Part shown: piece by piece, positions 25,059-34,854 of the stretch
Layout: each line of letters starts with the position of its first letter
How positions within the stretch are numbered: position 1 is the first letter of the stretch
From: Acidimicrobium ferrooxidans DSM 10331
GTDB taxonomy: Bacteria; Actinomycetota; Acidimicrobiia; Acidimicrobiales; Acidimicrobiaceae
Length of the DNA: 64,000 bases
Reading direction: 5' to 3'
Assembly (NCBI RefSeq): GCF_000023265.1
Contig: NC_013124.1
Span: forward strand, 310,001-374,000
Notes under the pieces: generated by a model
What the model was told of the DNA's origin: nothing
The model's input: only the letters and a program-made list of their open reading frames with translations
Databases searched by the model: none
Made by a program: the position numbers and the translations under genes

Positions 25059-25928
25059 GTGGGAGCCAAGCTGCTCGATGGGGAGCGCGTCGCCGCCGAG
25101 GTGCGCGCCGAGGTGCGCGATCGGGTCGAGCGCCTGCGTGCGGCGGGCGTGCGCGTGGGGCTCGGGGCGATCCTCGTCGGGGACGATCCGGCGAGTGCGC
25201 GGTACGTCGAGATGAAGGCGCGCGACTGCGCGAGCGTGGAGATCGCGTCTCGCGTGGTGCGCCTCGGCCCGGATGCCTCACAGGCGGACGTCCTCGCGGC
25301 GGTCGAGTCGTTGAACGCGGACCCGGAGGTGAGCGCGTTCATCGTCCAACTCCCGCTCCCTCGGCACCTCGACCCAGATGCCGTGCTCTGGGCGATCGAC
25401 CCGGCCAAGGACGCCGACGGATTGCATCCGGTGAACCTGGGCGAGCTCGCGCTCGGACGCCCGCGCGTCGTGGCGTGCACCCCGGCGGGCATCGTGGAGC
25501 TGCTCCACCGTCACGGGATCGTCCTCGACGGTGCGCATCTCGTCGTGGTGGGCCGGGGCCTGACGATCGGGCGTCCGCTCTCGATCCTCGCGTCGCTGCC
25601 CCGAGCGGGTCTCAACGCAGCCGTCACCGTCGTTCACTCGCGGGTGCGCGACCTCGCCAGCATCGTTCGCAGTGCCGACATCGTCGTGGCAGCCGCTGGC
25701 AGCCCCGGCCTCGTGACCGGCGCCATGGTGCGCCCTGGCGCCGTGGTGGTCGGTGCCGGCACCAGCTTCGAAGGACGGCGCCTGCTCTCGGACCTCGCCG
25801 ACGACGTTGCGGACGTCGCTGCGTGGGTGACGCCACGCATCGGTGGGGTCGGACCGATGACGAGGGCCATGCTCCTCGTCAACACCGTCGAGGCGGCCGA
25901 GCGGCGAGCCGGTCGGAGCGAGCCGTGA
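25059..25928 (+). CDS. folD: Methylene-THF dehydrogenase / methenyl-THF cyclohydrolase
   Basis: 289 residues from GTG 25059 with GGAGG upstream. The catalytic Tyr and Lys are in RYVEMKARDC; FIVQLPLPRHLD, DADGLHP and the cofactor loop VVGRGLTIGRPL follow. C-terminal TPRIGGVGPMTRAML is typical. It supplies 10-formyl-THF for PurN and PurH. GTGA overlap with metF. Confidence 0.93.
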   Translation: MGAKLLDGERVAAEVRAEVRDRVERLRAAGVRVGLGAILVGDDPASARYVEMKARDCASVEIASRVVRLGPDASQADVLAAVESLNADPEVSAFIVQLPLPRHLDPDAVLWAIDPAKDADGLHPVNLGELALGRPRVVACTPAGIVELLHRHGIVLDGAHLVVVGRGLTIGRPLSILASLPRAGLNAAVTVVHSRVRDLASIVRSADIVVAAAGSPGLVTGAMVRPGAVVVGAGTSFEGRRLLSDLADDVADVAAWVTPRIGGVGPMTRAMLLVNTVEAAERRAGRSEP

Positions 25929-26779
25929 GCGACGTGCTCGATCGCTACGGCGAGCGAGTCTGTTCGGTCGAGCTGTGGCCAGCGCGCACGAGCGATCAGG
26001 AGCACCGTCTCACGGCCACGTTGGACGTGCTTCGTTCCCTGCCGCCAGCATTCGTGTCGGTGACCTACGGCGCTTTCGGCTCGAGCCGCCACGAGAGCCT
26101 CGCGCTCATCGAACGGGTGCTCGCCGATGGCCATCGGGTGCTGGCGCACCTCGCGGTGGCCGGTCACAGCCCAGAACAACTCGTCGCGCTCCTCACGCAC
26201 GTCGAGCGTCTCGGCGCTGACGGCGTGCTCGCCCTGCGGGGCGACCCGCCGCTCGACGACCCCGACGATCGTGCGCGCTTCGTCGGTCGTCACGCACTCG
26301 AGCTGGTCGAACTCGCTCGGCAGCACACCCAGCTCAGCGTCGGCGTCGCGCTGCACCCCTCGGGCCACCCCGAGGCGCGCTCCCTCGAGGACGACCTCGA
26401 TCACCAGGCTGCCAAGCTCGCGCGTGCCGACTTCGGCATCACGCAGTTCTACTTCGAGGCCGCCGCGCTCACCCGACTGCGAGGCGCGCTTCGCGGTCGG
26501 GGGGTGACCCGACCGGTGATCCCCGGGCTCCTCGTGCCACGCTCGCCCCGCCAGCTCCTGCGCATGGGGGAGATGGCCGCGGTTCGCGTCCCGCGGGAGT
26601 TGGTCGAGGCACTCGAGGGTCCCGACGGGCCGGCTCGAGCGAGGACGGTCGTCGGCGAGCTCGCCAGCGCCGCCCTCGAGGAGGGGAGTCCCGGGGTGCA
26701 CCTGTTCTCGATGAACCAACCCGAGACGACGGCGTGGCTGCTGGAGCGCCTTGATCGGCGCCATCGTCGCGTCAGTTGA
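25925..26779 (+). CDS. metF: Methylenetetrahydrofolate reductase
   Basis: 284 residues from GTG 25925, overlapping the folD stop. It is a FAD TIM barrel with SVELWPARTSDQE (catalytic Glu region), SVTYGAFGSSR, VLALRGDPP and FGITQFYFEA. It converts methylene-THF to methyl-THF for methionine synthesis, closing the one-carbon operon purN-purH-folD-metF. Confidence 0.9.
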   Translation: MSDVLDRYGERVCSVELWPARTSDQEHRLTATLDVLRSLPPAFVSVTYGAFGSSRHESLALIERVLADGHRVLAHLAVAGHSPEQLVALLTHVERLGADGVLALRGDPPLDDPDDRARFVGRHALELVELARQHTQLSVGVALHPSGHPEARSLEDDLDHQAAKLARADFGITQFYFEAAALTRLRGALRGRGVTRPVIPGLLVPRSPRQLLRMGEMAAVRVPRELVEALEGPDGPARARTVVGELASAALEEGSPGVHLFSMNQPETTAWLLERLDRRHRRVS

Positions 26780-26793
26780 GGTGTTTGCCGAAC

Positions 26794-26811
26794 GTTCACC
26801 GTCTGGTCAGC
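26794..26811 (+). promoter_or_regulatory. PHO-box-like direct repeat upstream of the phosphate-type MFS gene
   Basis: GTTCACC at 26794 and GGTCAGC at 26805 are spaced 11 nt, as in actinobacterial PhoP boxes (consensus heptamer GTTCACC); the second unit matches 5 of 7. They lie about 105 bases before the transporter ATG. The same span is flanked by GTTTGCC/GGCAAAC (26783-26789, 26816-26822), a possible metF terminator stem. Confidence 0.4.
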
Positions 26812-26914
26812 GTGAGGCAAACTCAGCGCAACCGACCCGTCGCCGAACTCCGCAAGACTGAACCCGTCAGCGAATGGCGCTGGTATCGCGAGTCACTCGA
26901 GGAAGGAGTGATCC

Positions 26915-28348
26915 ATGAGTGATCGATCCGTCGACGCGGCCCTCGACGAGGCGCCGCTGAGTCGGTTCCACACGAGGTCGATCTTCGTCGCAGGCATGGG
27001 GTTCTTCACCGATGCCTACGACTTGTTCATCATCGGCACGGCGACGACCTTGATCGCGAAGCAGTGGGGGCTCTCGTCGACCGAGACCGGCCTCATCAAT
27101 TCGATCACGTTGCTCTCGGCCTTCTTCGGAGCGGTGATCCTCGGGCGGCTCGCGGATGTCCTCGGCCGCAAGCGCACCTACGGTCTCGAGGCCGGGCTCA
27201 TGGTGCTCGGAGCGGTCGCCTCGGCGTTCTCCCCGAGCCTCATTTGGCTGCTCGTCTTCCGGTTCATCCTCGGTCTCGGCGTCGGGGGCGACTACCCGAT
27301 GTCGGCCGTGCTCATGACCGAGTACGCCAACGTGCGCTCGCGCGGTCGGCTCGTCGGGCTCGTCTTCTCGATGCAGGCACTCGGTACCGTCGCTGGGTAC
27401 GTGGTCGCGCTCGCGCTCTTGTCGGCGGGCGTCAATCATGACCTCGCTTGGCGCCTGATGCTCGGCCTCGGTGCGGTTCCCGCGGCGGCGGTCATCTACC
27501 TGCGCCGCAAGATGCCTGAGTCGCCTCGCTACCGCGCTCGCGTGGAGGGCGACGCTGCGACCGCAGCGCGCGACCTCAAGGCGTACTCGGGCGGTGTCGT
27601 GGATGCGGCCGCGGTCGCCGAGCCGACCTTGCGCCTGCGCCTCGGTCAGTTCCTCTCGAACCGCACCTACCTCCTGTATCTGCTGGGTACGGCGGGCAGC
27701 TGGTTCGTGTTCGACTACGCCTACTACGGCAACTCGGTCTCGGCTCCTCTGATCGTCAAGAGCGTGCTCGGTAAGCACGGGGCGCACGTGCTCACGGAGG
27801 CGATCGCGCTGCAGCTCATCGTCTTCACGGTGGCGGCGGTTCCGGGCTACTACCTCGCCTCGTTCTTCATGGATCGGATCGGTCACAAGCGCCTGCAGCT
27901 GATCGGCTTCACGTTCATGGGCCTCGCTTTTCTCCTCATCGGGGTGATCCCCGGGGTGACCCACGACGTGCTGCCGTTCCTGGTGCTCTTCGGCGTGAGC
28001 TACTTCTTCGCGGAGTTCGGTCCGAACCTCACGACGTTCGTGCTCGCTGCTGAGGTGTACCCGACGAGCGCCCGCTCGACTGGCCACGGTCTCTCGGCGG
28101 GGATCGCGAAGTTCGGTGCGTTCCTCGGTGTCTTCATCTTCCCGATCGTCAAGAGCGCGTTCGGCGTGGGTGGAGCCCTGGAGTTCTCCTTCGGCATGGC
28201 GGTCCTCGGCCTCCTCGTGACCCTGGTGCTTCCTGAGCCTGCGCAGCGTTCCCTCGACGACGTCACCGGCGAGCTCAAGCTCGCAGAGGCGGCCCAGGAG
28301 TACCTGCGCCGGGCTTCGAACCAGCAGCGGATGGCCGGACAAGACTGA
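26915..28348 (+). CDS. MFS transporter, phosphate:H+ symporter-like (PHS family)
   Basis: 477 residues, 12 predicted transmembrane segments. FFTDAYDLFIIG in TM1, the GRLADVLGRKRTYG loop, FILGLGVGGDYPMSAV and FGPNLTTFVLAAEVYPTSAR resemble PHO84-type phosphate transporters and related organic-anion carriers. It starts at ATG 26915 with AAGGAG upstream. Function as phosphate uptake is supported by a PHO-box-like repeat but not proven; aromatic acid or sugar transport is the alternative. A strong terminator follows. Confidence 0.85.
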   Translation: MSDRSVDAALDEAPLSRFHTRSIFVAGMGFFTDAYDLFIIGTATTLIAKQWGLSSTETGLINSITLLSAFFGAVILGRLADVLGRKRTYGLEAGLMVLGAVASAFSPSLIWLLVFRFILGLGVGGDYPMSAVLMTEYANVRSRGRLVGLVFSMQALGTVAGYVVALALLSAGVNHDLAWRLMLGLGAVPAAAVIYLRRKMPESPRYRARVEGDAATAARDLKAYSGGVVDAAAVAEPTLRLRLGQFLSNRTYLLYLLGTAGSWFVFDYAYYGNSVSAPLIVKSVLGKHGAHVLTEAIALQLIVFTVAAVPGYYLASFFMDRIGHKRLQLIGFTFMGLAFLLIGVIPGVTHDVLPFLVLFGVSYFFAEFGPNLTTFVLAAEVYPTSARSTGHGLSAGIAKFGAFLGVFIFPIVKSAFGVGGALEFSFGMAVLGLLVTLVLPEPAQRSLDDVTGELKLAEAAQEYLRRASNQQRMAGQD

Positions 28349-28371
28349 GCGACCTCCTCATCGGAGGTGAT

Positions 28372-28405
28372 CGACGAACCCCGACCGGAAGGTCGGGGTT
28401 CGTCG
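28372..28405 (+). terminator. Rho-independent terminator after the phosphate-type MFS gene
   Basis: A perfect 15-bp stem, CGACGAACCCCGACC (28372-28386) with GGTCGGGGTTCGTCG (28391-28405), GGAA tetraloop and a short T tract in GCTTTG. It begins 23 bases after the stop codon. Confidence 0.85.
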
Positions 28406-28747
28406 GCTTTGCTCGCGGGTGGTGCCGTGCGGCTCGTGTGAACGTCGAGGCCGCCGCCGTGACCGGAGATCCGCGGTGGTGCCGTCACCGTCGTCGGGGA
28501 GCCGCAAAGCTCGCGTGGGCGCGGTCGGCGCCGGCCTGCGTCCTGCGACGGCTCCCTCTGGGCGAGGTGGCTCGAGCCGTGCGCCGCGAGACGCCGACGG
28601 TGTGTCCGCGTGGCTGACGTGGGTCGGATGCGCGTGCTACTGTGCGAGGAACGGACTCGGTGCGATCGCAGACGGTCCGATCGTGGTGCCGACGAGCGTC
28701 GTGCGGGTTGGCTCAAGTCTCGGGAGGCTCAGGACGATGAGGCCAGT
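28406..28747. other. Intergenic stretch without a supported gene
   Basis: About 340 bases between the terminator and the next gene. Overlapping frames exist on both strands, but none has a ribosome-binding site, a recognisable motif or protein-like composition. Confidence 0.5.
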
Positions 28748-29341
28748 GTGAGCGAGCCGTCCTTCTGGGAAACGCTGGAGCGTGTCGCCGCGCTCGTCGA
28801 CGGGCCACCGGTTGTTCGTCCCCAGCTCGTGACCCTCGTCGGGGGTGATGGTGCCGTGGACGATGTGGCCTCGGCGGCGTCGCGAGGAGGGCTCGTCCCT
28901 TCGCCCGTAGAGCATGGCGACGCCACCGTGCCGAGCGATGACGGCGCGCCGAGGGGAGCTGGCGAGGCAGACGTCGCCGATGCCGTGGCTGCATCGGCGG
29001 TGGCGCCGCCGTCACCTGCCGAGGATCAGGCTGGCGCACGGCCAGGCACACCGGTCGCTCGCGCTGACGCCGTCTTCCAGGTTCTCGAGCAGACCCAGCG
29101 TGCAGAGGTCGTCGCCGAGTTCGGCCGACGGGACGCTGGGGCGGCTCCGGCCGAGCTCACCACGGCGTCTACGACGCCCGCCACCTGGGACGACGTCGAC
29201 GAGGGCGTCGTCGCCGCGCCGAGCGGTTTCCTCGCTGGCCTCGCGGCCAAGCATCGCATCTTCGCCGAGACCGGTGAGATCGACGTGGATCTCGACCGCG
29301 TGGATCGGCGCAAGCGTCGTCGACGCGGTCGATCTGCCTAG
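28748..29341 (+). CDS. Acidic low-complexity protein of unknown function
   Basis: 197 residues from GTG 28748 (an upstream extension to 28610 is less likely). The N-terminus (SEPSFWETLERVAALVDGPP) and C-terminus (GFLAGLAAKHRIFAETGEI, then a Lys/Arg cluster RRKRRRRGR) look folded. The middle is a long acidic Ala/Pro/Asp linker. No family recognised; the basic tail suggests nucleic acid or membrane contact. Confidence 0.55.
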   Translation: MSEPSFWETLERVAALVDGPPVVRPQLVTLVGGDGAVDDVASAASRGGLVPSPVEHGDATVPSDDGAPRGAGEADVADAVAASAVAPPSPAEDQAGARPGTPVARADAVFQVLEQTQRAEVVAEFGRRDAGAAPAELTTASTTPATWDDVDEGVVAAPSGFLAGLAAKHRIFAETGEIDVDLDRVDRRKRRRRGRSA

Positions 29342-29514
29342 CGCACCAGAGCGGTGCGTGCTGGCAGCGGCGAGGAGCCGGCGCCGGTCGGCGTGACCGT
29401 ACGACCACGACGGTGGGCTCTGTGCGCCGACGACATCGTGGACGCCGGGTCGCTCCACGTGCAGCGACGGTCCCGCACGAGCTGTGTCGGCGATGCCGGT
29501 GGCTGGGTCAGCGA

Positions 29515-29775
29515 CTAAGGAGCTTCGTCGCCGAGGTCCCACGTGAGGGCGATGCCCTCACGTTCGGCGTCGCGTTCGACCCGCGCTTGGTTGCGGCGGA
29601 ACTGTGGGTCGTGCGCTGGGAGCATGAGGAGCCGCGCGTTCGTCCTCTGCGCGAACTCTTCGCCCACTCGGCGATCGCCGCTCGTCGTCACGATCTCCCA
29701 GTGAGGAGCGACCGGGCCCAGGTAGCGGATGCGTGCATGCGCCCTGATGGGTACCGGTGCTTCGTCCTCGGGCAT
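29515..29775 (-). CDS. Small conserved-looking protein of unknown function
   Basis: 86 residues from ATG 29775, preceded by GAGGAGGGG at good spacing, which supports a real gene. Sequence includes RIRYLGPVAPHWEIVTTSGD and EEFAQRTNARLLMLPAHDPQ, consistent with a small alpha/beta fold. No Cys, no membrane segment. Divergent from the second whiB gene. Confidence 0.6.
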   Translation of the reverse strand: MPEDEAPVPIRAHARIRYLGPVAPHWEIVTTSGDRRVGEEFAQRTNARLLMLPAHDPQFRRNQARVERDAEREGIALTWDLGDEAP

Positions 29776-29836
29776 CGCCCCTCCTCTGCTCGGTGCGCCA
29801 GCCTATCGTGACTGAGGCTCGAGAGGGTGCGTCCGC

Positions 29837-29865
29837 TTGCGCAGAAAGTTACTCTATGGTAGCTT
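29837..29865 (+). promoter_or_regulatory. Promoter of the second whiB gene
   Basis: TTGCGC (29837-29842), 17-base spacer, TAGCTT (29860-29865). The start would be at about 29872, giving a roughly 40-base leader with GAGGGAGG before the ATG. Confidence 0.5.
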
Positions 29866-29912
29866 CTCGCATCGCAGAGCCACGTGGGCCGTCACCTGCA
29901 GAGGGAGGGAGC

Positions 29913-30206
29913 ATGGCGACAGAGCGAGGTTCAGCGCCCGAGGCAGGTGCGCTCGTGAGCGAGCCCTGGATGGCGTTTGGATCGTGCCGTGGTATGGATC
30001 CCGAGTTCTTCTTCCCGACCGACGGTGCTGGTGTCGTCCAGGCTCGCCGGGTGTGCGCTCAGTGCAACGTCCGCGAGCAGTGCCTGCAGTTCGCCCTCGA
30101 TCATCGGATCGATCACGGCGTGTGGGGTGGCGCCTCCGAACGTGCGCGTCGTCGCCTCCTCTCACAGCAGCTCTCGTCGGTGCGAGCGCCTCTTCGCGAC
30201 GTCTAG
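29913..30206 (+). CDS. WhiB-family iron-sulfur regulator (second copy)
   Basis: 97 residues from ATG 29913 with GAGGGAGG upstream. Cluster ligands are Cys25, Cys48, Cys51 and Cys57; the GVWGGASERARRR segment follows and a basic tail ends the protein. It is shorter and more typical than the first copy. Likely a redox- or nitric-oxide-responsive transcription factor; the target is unknown. A leaderless formiminotransferase gene begins 10 bases downstream. Confidence 0.9.
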   Translation: MATERGSAPEAGALVSEPWMAFGSCRGMDPEFFFPTDGAGVVQARRVCAQCNVREQCLQFALDHRIDHGVWGGASERARRRLLSQQLSSVRAPLRDV

Positions 30207-30209
30207 CCT
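30204..30209 (+). promoter_or_regulatory. -10 element of a probable leaderless formiminotransferase transcript
   Basis: TAGCCT, 6 nt before GTG 30216; its TAG is also the stop codon of the second whiB gene. Confidence 0.45.
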
Positions 30210-30215
30210 CGCCGT

Positions 30216-31022
30216 GTGCTCGAGTGCGTGATCAATCTCGCCGAAGGGCGAGAGACACGTGCGGTTGAGGCGATCGTCCAGGCAGCAGCCCCCGCGCTCC
30301 TCGACGTCCACGTCGACGCCGACCACAATCGCAGCGTGTTCACCCTCGCTGGTCCCATGGTCGAGGATGCGGCGTGGTCGATAGCGGAGGCCGCCGCTCA
30401 CCTCCTCGACATTCGGCACCACGTCGGTGTCCACCCCTGGCTCGGTGCGATCGACGTCGTTCCGTTCGTCCCGCTCGGTACCGCGTCGTTGGATGCGGCG
30501 ATCGAGGCTCGCAATCGAATGGGTGCGCGGCTTGCGAGCGAACTCTCGGTACCGGTCTTCTTCTATGGTCCGGAGCGCGGCCTGCCGGAGGTGCGCCGTC
30601 GAGCGTTTCGCGATCTCGCCCCCGATCTCCGGCCGACTCGGCCGAATCCGCGCCTCGGTGCCTCCTGCGTCGGTGCCCGGGGCCCGCTCGTCGCCTACAA
30701 CGTCGTGGTCGATGCGAGCCTCGAGGTGGCTCGCGAGGTCGCTCGGGAGCTTCGGGGACCTGCGGTGCGTGCGCTCGCGTTCCAGGCCGGTCGTCGAGTG
30801 CAGGTGTCGATGAACCTGATCGACCCTCGGGTCGTGGGGCCTGCCCAAGTCGTGGATCGCATCGCTTCCCGAGTGTCCGTGCGCGTGTGCGAGCTCGTCG
30901 GGTTGGTGCCTCGCTGGGTGCTCGACGACATCCCTGCCGAGCGTTGGGCGGAGCTCGATCTTGGACCAGACCGAACTATCGAGGTGAGACTCCTGGCTCG
31001 GGGCCTGCCGCTCCCAGCGTGA
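30216..31022 (+). CDS. Glutamate formimidoyltransferase-like protein
   Basis: 268 residues matching the N-terminal half of FTCD: LECVINLAEGR, LLDVHVDADHNRSVFTLAGP, HHVGVHPWLGAIDVVPFVPL and VSMNLIDP are family hallmarks. It would transfer a formimino group from formiminoglutamate to THF, feeding the folate pool. No histidine-degradation (hut) genes are adjacent. Converges with a TetR gene whose 3' end overlaps by 47 bases. Confidence 0.85.
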   Translation: MLECVINLAEGRETRAVEAIVQAAAPALLDVHVDADHNRSVFTLAGPMVEDAAWSIAEAAAHLLDIRHHVGVHPWLGAIDVVPFVPLGTASLDAAIEARNRMGARLASELSVPVFFYGPERGLPEVRRRAFRDLAPDLRPTRPNPRLGASCVGARGPLVAYNVVVDASLEVAREVARELRGPAVRALAFQAGRRVQVSMNLIDPRVVGPAQVVDRIASRVSVRVCELVGLVPRWVLDDIPAERWAELDLGPDRTIEVRLLARGLPLPA

Positions 31023-31677
31023 GCGGTGCCGACGACTCGGTGGTGGCGACATCGCTGCGACCGAGGTGTCGCAACCCCGCCCACGCCAGAGCGGCGGTGC
31101 GCTCGGCGTAGCGCGCCGCCAGTGAGGCCTCGAACGGCCGATTCGGCTCGTCGTCGTCGACGTCGTCGATGTAGGCGGCGGCCGCGCCGTTGGCGAGGCC
31201 GATGAGTGCCCGTGCGGTCAGCAGCCGATCGGACTCGCTGGGTGCTCCTGTGATCGACTCGGCAACGAGATCGGCGATCGCCAGCTCGATACCAACGACG
31301 ATCGACTGAAACTCGACGTCGCGGTAGACACCTGGCCCGAAGAGCACGAGGTAGGCCGCGCGGTGCGCGTGCACGAAGGCGAAGAACGCGCGGATGCCAG
31401 ACCACAGCCGCACGCGGGGGCTCTCGACGCCGCGCGTCGCCTCGGCGATCGCGCGCGCCAGCTCGGCCCCGGCACCGTCGATGACCTCACGAAAGAGGGC
31501 GCGCTTCGAGGCAAAGTGCTGGTAGATGACGGGCTTCGTCACCCGCGCATGGCGTGCTACCTCGTCCATCGACGCCGACTCGAACCCACGCTGCGCAAAG
31601 ACCGTTCGCGCCGCGTCCAGGATGAGCGCTCGCCGACGCTCGGCTGGGAGTCGGTGAGCCCGTGTGTCGGCCTGCAT
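30976..31677 (-). CDS. TetR-family regulator
   Basis: 233 residues. N-terminal HTH with ILDAARTVFAQRGFESASMDEVARHARVTKPVIYQHF split as ILDAARTVFAQRGF and VIYQHFASKRALF; the ligand-binding domain fills the rest. It starts at ATG 31677 with GGGGAG upstream. The target is unknown. The acyl-CoA dehydrogenase operator at 6914 is TetR-like but far away. Confidence 0.9.
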   Translation of the reverse strand: MQADTRAHRLPAERRRALILDAARTVFAQRGFESASMDEVARHARVTKPVIYQHFASKRALFREVIDGAGAELARAIAEATRGVESPRVRLWSGIRAFFAFVHAHRAAYLVLFGPGVYRDVEFQSIVVGIELAIADLVAESITGAPSESDRLLTARALIGLANGAAAAYIDDVDDDEPNRPFEASLAARYAERTAALAWAGLRHLGRSDVATTESSAPLTLGAAGPEPGVSPR

Positions 31678-31787
31678 GTGCTCCCCTCTGCGAACGCAAC
31701 GCCTCCTCGGTGGCCCTCGACACTAGCCAGGTTGGCACGCCGCGTCTCGTCGTGCGCGTGCGCTGTCGTCCTTCTGCCGCGCCCTGA

Positions 31788-32798
<1,011 letters not shown>

Positions 32799-32803
32799 GC
32801 GCC

Positions 32804-33457
32804 ATGGCCCGCAGGGTCGTTCGGCTGCGGGGTGTGACCGTCCTGCTCGGTCGGTTCCCTGCACTGGCTCGTGCCGACTTCGACGCCTTCGAAGGCGAAG
32901 TCGTCGTGCTCGAAGGGCCGAACGGATCCGGCAAGACGACGCTGCTGCGGCTCCTCGTGGGGCTGGTTGGCGCGTCCGAGGGCGAGGTGGCCGTGTTCGG
33001 CCTCGACCCTGCCAAGGACGTCGCGAGCGTGCGTCGCGCGGCGACCTACCTCGGGCACCAGGCCATGCTGTACGAGGATCTGAGCGCCGAGGAGAACATC
33101 GCTTTCCTCGGACGGCTCGGCGTCATCGATGCCGAACGCGCCCGGGGCCTCTGCGACCAGCTTGCGGTCGGCCGACGCGAGCGAGGGCGGCGCATGCGAC
33201 AGCTCTCGGCCGGCCAGCGGCGCAAGGTCGCGCTCGCCGCGACGCTGGCTCGACCTGCTGAGTTGCTCCTGCTCGACGAGCCGCACGCTGCCCTCGATCC
33301 CGAGGGCAAGGAACTGCTCGATGCGCTCCTCGCAGACGCTGGCGCCCAAGGTCGCACCGTGATCCTCGCGAGCCACGAGGCGGAGCGGGTTCGTTCGGTC
33401 GCGACGCGTCGCTACCGCTTGAGCGGGGGTCATCCCAAGGAGCTACCCTCGTGCTGA
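32804..33457 (+). CDS. ccmA: Heme exporter ATPase CcmA
   Basis: 217 residues from ATG 32804. Walker A GPNGSGKTT, signature LSAGQRRKVALAA and Walker B LLLLDEP. Short ABC ATPases in this setting pair with CcmB and CcmC to release holo-CcmE. It overlaps ccmB by seven bases. Confidence 0.93.
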   Translation: MARRVVRLRGVTVLLGRFPALARADFDAFEGEVVVLEGPNGSGKTTLLRLLVGLVGASEGEVAVFGLDPAKDVASVRRAATYLGHQAMLYEDLSAEENIAFLGRLGVIDAERARGLCDQLAVGRRERGRRMRQLSAGQRRKVALAATLARPAELLLLDEPHAALDPEGKELLDALLADAGAQGRTVILASHEAERVRSVATRRYRLSGGHPKELPSC

Positions 33458-34116
33458 AGGTCGCGGTCGCGGTGTGGCGCAAGGACCTTGGGATCGAGTG
33501 GCGAACTCGCGTCCTGCTCAACCAGGTGGTGCCGGTCACGCTGGTCATCGTGGTGCTTTTTGGGTTCGGGCTCGGCGCCGACGACCCGCTCCTTCGAGCC
33601 GCCCTCCCCGGGCTGTACTGGGTCAGCGTCTTCTTCGGTATGACCCTCGCCGTTGCGCGCGGTGCGGCGATCGAGGCAGAGGCGGGTGCGGGCGAGCTGT
33701 GGCGTCTCATGGATGTGCCCCGCGCTGGCGTGTACCTCGGCAAGGTGCTTGCCGTCGCGACCTGGGGCGTCGTGATCGAGGTCGTCACCGCCGCCGCGGC
33801 CGCCATTCTCTTCAGCGCCCCGCTCGGTCACCCTCTCCTGCTTGCGGCGGCTGCGCTGCTCGCCGATCTCGGGGTCGCGGCGGTCGGGGTCGTGCTCGCC
33901 CAGCTCGCGACCGGGGAGCGTGCAGCCGAGAGCCTGCTGCCGCTGCTCACGCTGCCGGTGGTGAGCCCCGTGCTGCTGGCTGCTGCGACCGTGTGGAGCG
34001 AGGGACTCGCTCACCACGCTTCCCTGGCAACTCCCTGGGTCGAGGTCCTCGTCGCGTTTTCATGTATCTACCTGATCGTTGGCATGCTTGTATACGGTGT
34101 CGTCCTGGAGGGGTGA
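33451..34116 (+). CDS. ccmB: Heme exporter membrane subunit CcmB
   Basis: 221 residues, six hydrophobic segments, N-terminal VAVWRKDLGIEWRTR and the CcmB-like GLYWVSVFFGMTLA region. Partner of CcmA. Followed three bases later by ccmC. Confidence 0.9.
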   Translation: MLKVAVAVWRKDLGIEWRTRVLLNQVVPVTLVIVVLFGFGLGADDPLLRAALPGLYWVSVFFGMTLAVARGAAIEAEAGAGELWRLMDVPRAGVYLGKVLAVATWGVVIEVVTAAAAAILFSAPLGHPLLLAAAALLADLGVAAVGVVLAQLATGERAAESLLPLLTLPVVSPVLLAAATVWSEGLAHHASLATPWVEVLVAFSCIYLIVGMLVYGVVLEG

Positions 34117-34119
34117 GTC

Positions 34120-34854
34120 GTGAGACAACGCGCATCGATGGTGCGACGAGTGGTGGGTCTTGGCGCGCTGGCTGGTGTGGCGCTCACCGCCTGGCTCGGC
34201 CTCGTGGCCACGCCGCCCGCGGAGTTCTTCGGCAACCTGGTTCGGTTGCTCTACGTGCACCCGTCGATGGCGTGGGTCGCCTTCTTGGCCTTTGGCGTGA
34301 CGACGCTCGCGAGTGCGCTCTATCTGTGGCCGAGGACCCGTCGGCCTGAGTGGGACCTGCTCGCCGCTGCCTCGGCCGAGGCCGGCGTCGTCTTCACCGG
34401 GCTCACGCTCGTGACCGGCTCCATCTGGGGTCGACCGACCTGGGGCGTGTGGTGGACGTGGGATGCCCTGTTGACCGCGACCGCCGTGCTGTTCCTGCTG
34501 TATCTCGGGTATCTCGCGCTGCGTCGAATTCCGATGGACGAAGAGCGTCGTGCGAAGCGCTCGGCGATCTGGGCGTTGATCGCCTTCATCGACGTGCCCA
34601 TCGTGAACCAGTCGGTGTACTGGTGGCACACGCTCCATCAGCGTCCCACCTTGACCGTTGGACCGACGAACGCAGTCGAGGTCCACGGGATCATGGCCGT
34701 GGCGCTGGCCGTAAGTTTCGTGTCGTTCACGTTGGTATGGATCTGGATGGTGTGGGCACGGTTCGACCTCGCGCGGCGCCAGCGCGTGCTCGAGGAGGCC
34801 GAGGTCGAGCAGGCCCTCGCCGAGCGCCTCGAGGCCGTGGAGGCGGGCTCGTGA
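34120..34854 (+). CDS. ccmC: Heme-handling protein CcmC
   Basis: 244 residues, six membrane segments. The WWD motif reads RPTWGVWWTWDALLT, with flanking external His in YVHPSMAW and YWWHTLHQ that hold heme. CcmC loads heme onto CcmE. The GTGA at its end starts ccmD. Confidence 0.92.
   Translation: MRQRASMVRRVVGLGALAGVALTAWLGLVATPPAEFFGNLVRLLYVHPSMAWVAFLAFGVTTLASALYLWPRTRRPEWDLLAAASAEAGVVFTGLTLVTGSIWGRPTWGVWWTWDALLTATAVLFLLYLGYLALRRIPMDEERRAKRSAIWALIAFIDVPIVNQSVYWWHTLHQRPTLTVGPTNAVEVHGIMAVALAVSFVSFTLVWIWMVWARFDLARRQRVLEEAEVEQALAERLEAVEAGS

Noticed and set aside
26867-28342. 491-codon minus-strand open frame opposite the MFS gene
   Set aside because: Repetitive charged shadow; the plus strand encodes a clear 12-helix transporter.
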